Part shown: positions 60,967 to 64,000 of the stretch, piece after piece
Layout of the letters: each line of letters begins with the position of its first letter
Numbering within the stretch: the stretch's first letter is position 1
Source: JALORV01 sp963703945
GTDB taxonomy: Bacteria; Pseudomonadota; Gammaproteobacteria; Burkholderiales; Burkholderiaceae_F
Reading direction: 5' to 3'
DNA: 64,000 bases
NCBI GenBank assembly: GCA_963703945.1
Contig: CAVPGM010000007.1
Location: forward strand, 124,001 to 188,000
Notes under the pieces: model-generated
What the model was told of the DNA's origin: nothing
Seen by the model: the letters and a program-made list of their open reading frames with translations, nothing else
Databases searched by the model: none
Translations under genes and position numbers: made by a program

Positions 60967-61212
60967 TCAGATGATCGTTGTGCAGCCGAGCTTGCGCTCC
61001 TTCCAGAACAGGCCGTTGAGACGGTCCGCGAGATTCTCGACCGAACCGAACTCACCGCCGGTGAACGTCATGAAGGCGATGGGCCGCGACCCGTCTCCCG
61101 CTTCGCGCTGCAGGGCCACGCAGTTGAGTTGCGGAGCGTATTTCTTCACCAGCGCGTGCAGCTCGTCGTCGCTGGCCTCGGGGGCGACATTCGTCAGCCA
61201 TAACCGGGACAT
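60967..61212 (-). CDS. RRM-type RNA-binding protein
   Basis: An 81-residue single RRM domain: the RNP2-like SRLWLTNVAPEASDDELHALVKKYA, and the RNP1-like region RPIAFMTFTGGEFGSVENLADRLNGLFWKERKLGCTTII. Single-RRM proteins are widespread in Betaproteobacteria and bind single-stranded RNA, but their roles are mostly unknown. An AGGAG site lies before the ATG (GGAGACCCTATG on the minus strand). It is convergent with the GNAT gene and follows a remnant of a sulfate permease. Confidence 0.8.
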   Translation of the reverse strand: MSRLWLTNVAPEASDDELHALVKKYAPQLNCVALQREAGDGSRPIAFMTFTGGEFGSVENLADRLNGLFWKERKLGCTTII

Positions 61213-61261
61213 AGGGTCTCCTTAGTCAAAGTTGAACTCGTCGAGCGAATCCGCAAGCCGT

Positions 61262-61493
61262 TTACGACGTCGGCGCCGATCCCGCTGTCGACTGCATCGC
61301 TTGATAACGCTCGATCGCCGCGCGGGCGTTGAACAGCATCCGATCGCGCCCGAGCCGATCGGCCAGGCCGGCATGGCGCACGATCTCCAGCACACCTGGA
61401 TTGAGAGCGACCAGCCACACGATGGTGCCACGATCGGTGAAACGCTGCTCGCCCTCGATCAGCGCCTGAAGCGCCGAGGAGGATTCCGTTCAG
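61262..61493 (-). pseudogene. C-terminal remnant of a SulP-family permease (STAS domain)
   Basis: One minus-strand frame reads SSALQALIEGEQRFTDRGTIVWLVALNPGVLEIVRHAGLADRLGRDRMLFNARAAIERYQAM and a stop at 61262. This is the end of the STAS domain in SulP anion transporters (typical GLADRLG and MFFN patterns). The membrane part and the start are missing, and at its 5' side it directly abuts another gene's C-terminus at 61490, suggesting a deletion fused the two. Only about 75 residues are left, so it is not functional. Confidence 0.6.
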
Positions 61494-62144
61494 AAGGCAG
61501 CACCGATCATGCTGACGACAATCTGGTCGCTCGATCCCGGGTTGAACCAGTACCCTCCCACGGTAATGCGTCGCCATGTGAACTGCACGAACGGCCCGCG
61601 CTGGATGTCGCGGCCGCTGTCGTAGGCGTTCGTGCGTTGGCCGGCGAATCCGACGCGCAGCCATTCCACGGGCCGGTAGCCGAGCTCGCTCCATGCGTAG
61701 AGGTAACTGTCCCGGACGTCGACGCCACTGCGGACGTACTCACCCTCCAGATAGAAATCGAACGGGCTCCAGCCCAGGCTCACTTCCACTCCCGGTACGA
61801 ATCCACGCGTGGTTCCCCAGACGCCACCGAGCAGCGGCGTGACTTCCCAGGTGAAGTCTTTCGCCGCCGGCCAGCGTCCAGCCGACGAAGGCCGAGCGTG
61901 CACCGATCGATTCGTAGTCGTAGCGGGCCTCGAGATGCAGCGCGCCGCGGTCCGCTACCGCGATCGCCGAGGTGTAATTCTCGCCGTCACGGACATACGT
62001 CGGATACGCGGTGAGACCGAACTCCCATGCAGGTCGCTCGGGGCTGGATGCGCGTCGACCGCTGGCCGCTTCCTCGGCCGCGCATGCCGTTGTGGCCGCC
62101 GCGGCTGTCAGCACGACGAAAAGGGCGCGCCGCATGCCTCTCAT
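61490..62144 (-). CDS. Outer membrane barrel-like exported protein; frameshifted as read
   Basis: A protein with a signal peptide (MRRALFVVLTAAAATTACAAE). The N-terminal barrel strands are WEFGLTAYPTYVRDGENYTSAIAVADRGALHLEARYDYESIGARSAFVGWTLAGG. Near 61860 the reading changes frame, and KDFTWEVTPLLGGVWGTTRGFVPGVEVSLGWSPFDFYLEGEYV and similar strands follow, ending IVVSMIGAAF (terminal aromatic residue). Rejoined length is about 215-220 residues. No precise family could be assigned. Its start (MRG at 62144 or MRR at 62135) overlaps the stop of the VIT-like gene upstream (ATGA), so the two are co-translated. Confidence 0.7.
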
Positions 62145-62818
62145 CCGCCGAGCGCCATCACCGCGGCACGACCAGCGGTGCACCGAGCCGCGGCCATCAG
62201 GAAGCCCGACCTTCCAGCTGCCGTAACCGGCGTAGCGGCCGAGTGCAAGGCCGCCGAGGAACAGCATCACGAGCGCGATACCGCGCGACAGCGTCTTTGC
62301 GGTCGCGACGTCCTGAATGAACACGAAGGGCAGCACGACCGGAAACGTCGACGCAACCACCAGCAGGAACACGGCGAGGGCGGCCAGCAGATCGTTCGCC
62401 TTGAGCCTCGGCCGTTCGGGTACCGATGGCAGCGCAAGGACGCGCCCACGCATCGCCTCGATTTCTGTCTACGAGACAGGAGGCTCGCAACCGTCTTCGA
62501 CAGCGAACCCTCGATGATCTTGCGCCCGGTTTCGGCGTCGGGGGCCGAGCGTACCGAGCGGATCAGCGTGATCAGCCGGCCGCGGTCTGCCACTGTGCGG
62601 ACCAGGTACATGACTGCATCGACGAGTCCCCATGCGAGATTGCAGCCGAGCGCCGCGGCCAGCATCGCGCGGATGTCGTCCTGTCCTGCCTCGGTCACCG
62701 ACACGGCACCCACGAAGGTGAGCGCCATGAAGAGTCCGAACAGCAGCTCGGAGATGCGGTCCACCGGACTCAGCACCGGCTCGCGCCGCGCCGCCGCGGC
62801 AGGTGTCTCTGTGCTCAT
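62141..62818 (-). CDS. VIT/CCC1-like membrane protein; frameshifted as read
   Basis: A membrane protein resembling VIT (vacuolar iron transporter)-type proteins. The first part (PVLSPVDRISELLFGLFMALTFVGAVSVTEAGQDDIRAMLAAALGCNLAWGLVDAVMYLVRTVADRGR) starts at 62818 and runs to about 62465. Membrane helices then continue in another frame (NDLLAALAVFLLVVASTFPVVLPFVFIQDVATAKTLSRGIALVMLFLGGLALGRYAGYG), and the natural ending (MAAARCTAGRAAVMALGG) needs a second shift near 62205. Rejoined length is about 225 residues. Iron or manganese transport is suggested by family only. Confidence 0.72.
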
Positions 62819-62958
62819 CGTGACGTTTCGCTGCTTGTCGGGTCGTGCGAGGGTCCGCTGGCCCTGGACACACCCGCAGGTGCGCGCCTTATCGCCTCAG
62901 CGGCGTTCGGTGGGTCCTGACCAGTCGGCCGGGCGCTGGCCGTGCGCCTGGCGCCGGG

Positions 62959-63854
62959 TCAGAACCGTTCCGGCACGAACTTGAACGGATAGTCGATCGC
63001 CTTGTACTTGCCGATCTTGCGTTTGGGCAGCTTGACTTTCTCGCGCTTGACCTCCTTGTATGGGATCTGCGCGAGCATGTGGCTGATCACGTTCAGTCGA
63101 ACGCGCTTCTTGTCCTCGGAGCGGGCGACGTACCAGGGCGCCGTTCCCGTATCGGTTGCCTTGAACATCTCGTCGCGGGCGCGCGTGTAATCGTCCCAGC
63201 GATCGTAGGACTTGATGTCCATCGGCGAGAGTTTCCAGATCTTGCGGCCGTCGTCGATGCGCGATGAAAGCCGCCGTGTCTGTTCCTCGTGGCTCACTTC
63301 CAGCCAGTACTTGAGCAGGATGATCCCCGACTTGACCATCAGCTGCTCGAACAGCGGAATCGATCTGCAGGAAGCCCTCGCGCCTGCTCCTCGGTGCAGA
63401 ACCCCATGACGCGCTCGACGCCGGCGCGGTTGTACCAGCTGCGGTCGCAGATGACGATTTCGCCGGCGGCCGGCAGATGCGGCATGTAGCGCTGGCCGTA
63501 CATCTGCGTCTTCTCGCGCTCGGTCGGAGAGGGCAGGGCGATGACACGGAATACGCGCGGGCTGACACGCTCGGTGATCGCCTTGATCGTGCCGCCCTTG
63601 CCGGCACCGTCGCGGCCTTCGAACACGATGCAGACCTTGAGTCCCTTCTCCTGGACCCACTGCTGCAGCTTCACCAGCTCTACGTGCAATTTCTTGAGTT
63701 CGCGTTCGTAGTCCTTGCCCGACAGCTCTTGCACGCCCTTCGAAGCATCACTCTCGGTCGCAGCTGACTTGACCTCGACGCGCTTGACCTTGCTCGACTT
63801 GCCCTTGGGCTCGTTCTTCGTTTTGGCGCTCTTCCTTCCCATCATCGTCTCCAT
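62959..63854 (-). CDS. ppk2: Polyphosphate kinase 2 family protein; frameshifted as read
   Basis: A PPK2-type nucleotide phosphotransferase that uses polyphosphate to phosphorylate nucleotides. A lysine-rich N-terminal extension (about 35 residues) precedes the domain. The Walker A motif is in VFEGRDGAGKGGTIKAI, the lid and Walker B region in ALPSPTEREKTQMYGQRYMPHLPAAGEIVICDRSWYNRAGVERVMGF. Near 63365 the frame is lost and resumes as IPLFEQLMVKSGIILLKYWLEVSHEEQTRRL, KIWKLSPMDIKSYDRWDDYTRARDEMF, YPFKFVPERF. Rejoined length is about 300 residues. One indel is required. PPK2 subclass cannot be decided from the fragment alone. Confidence 0.88.
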
Positions 63855-64000
63855 GTTGTGTTCCGGTGCTCCGCGTGCCTGTCTTGAAAAACAATCTCGG
63901 ACTCTTCGAGTCTTCGGTCGGTGCTCTATGCGCCAACCAGCAGCGCCGCTCGCCGGCGCATCGATGTGTTGCGATTCGCCCCACCGGCGGCTCTTGATTC

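Overview
The window is GC-rich (estimated in the high sixties percent by eye) and reads as chromosomal DNA of a betaproteobacterium, most likely Burkholderiales. Evidence for this is the pairing smpB / ratA / RnfH-like / guaB / guaA, the livGFHM-type transporter, and a hydrogenase cluster with the same gene order and close similarity to the Cupriavidus membrane-bound hydrogenase (hox) operon. No rRNA, tRNA or CRISPR array was recognised.

Layout. 1-5.8 kb: housekeeping genes (DEDDh exonuclease, smpB divergent from ratA, an RnfH-like protein, a DUF4124 protein, guaB, guaA). 5.76-7.11 kb: the 3' end of guaA is duplicated, and the two copies bracket a 1.3 kb mini-island carrying a HigB/HigA toxin-antitoxin pair. 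7.2-13.3 kb: a citE-like remnant, a VOC protein, then an efflux operon (AI-2E permease, NodT-type outer membrane factor, HlyD adaptor, DUF2955 permease, small ion channel). 13.4-17 kb: a dihydrolipoamide dehydrogenase remnant, a DUF2087-TadA protein, LD-carboxypeptidase, and a class II aldolase divergent from a TetR regulator with an operator between them. 17-21.6 kb: branched-chain amino acid type ABC transporter. 21.9-29.7 kb: hybrid histidine kinase, DUF2946 protein, outer membrane protein, NarL-type regulator, purT, a small exported protein, two tandem cytochromes c and a second RatA-like protein.

29.8-38 kb (minus strand): a complete A/V-type ATPase operon, in the order stalk subunit, C-like, I, K, F, E, A, B, D. 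38.3-56 kb (minus strand): a membrane-bound [NiFe] hydrogenase operon in the order hoxKGZ, a HigA-like gene, hoxMLOQRTV, hypABFC, an IS110 element, hypDEX. The small subunit has the two extra cysteines of the oxygen-tolerant type, and HypX can make the active-site CO in air. Together they suggest aerobic hydrogen oxidation feeding electrons through cytochrome b (HoxZ) to quinone. 56.2-64 kb: a cNMP-binding protein, a CBS protein, a beta-lactamase/rhodanese fusion, an SLC13 transporter, a GNAT acetyltransferase, an RRM protein, a SulP remnant, an outer membrane protein, a VIT-like membrane protein and PPK2. FNR-type palindromes lie upstream of hoxK and the CBS gene.

Caution: about a dozen otherwise well conserved genes are broken by single frameshifts, including hypE and hoxM. 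The conserved protein sequence resumes immediately in another frame, so many of these may be sequence errors rather than true mutations. The most distinctive signals are the guaA-flanked mini-island, the IS110 insertion that split an overlapping hypC-hypD junction, the HigA-like gene inside the hydrogenase operon, and a perfect 10-bp palindrome directly before hoxM.
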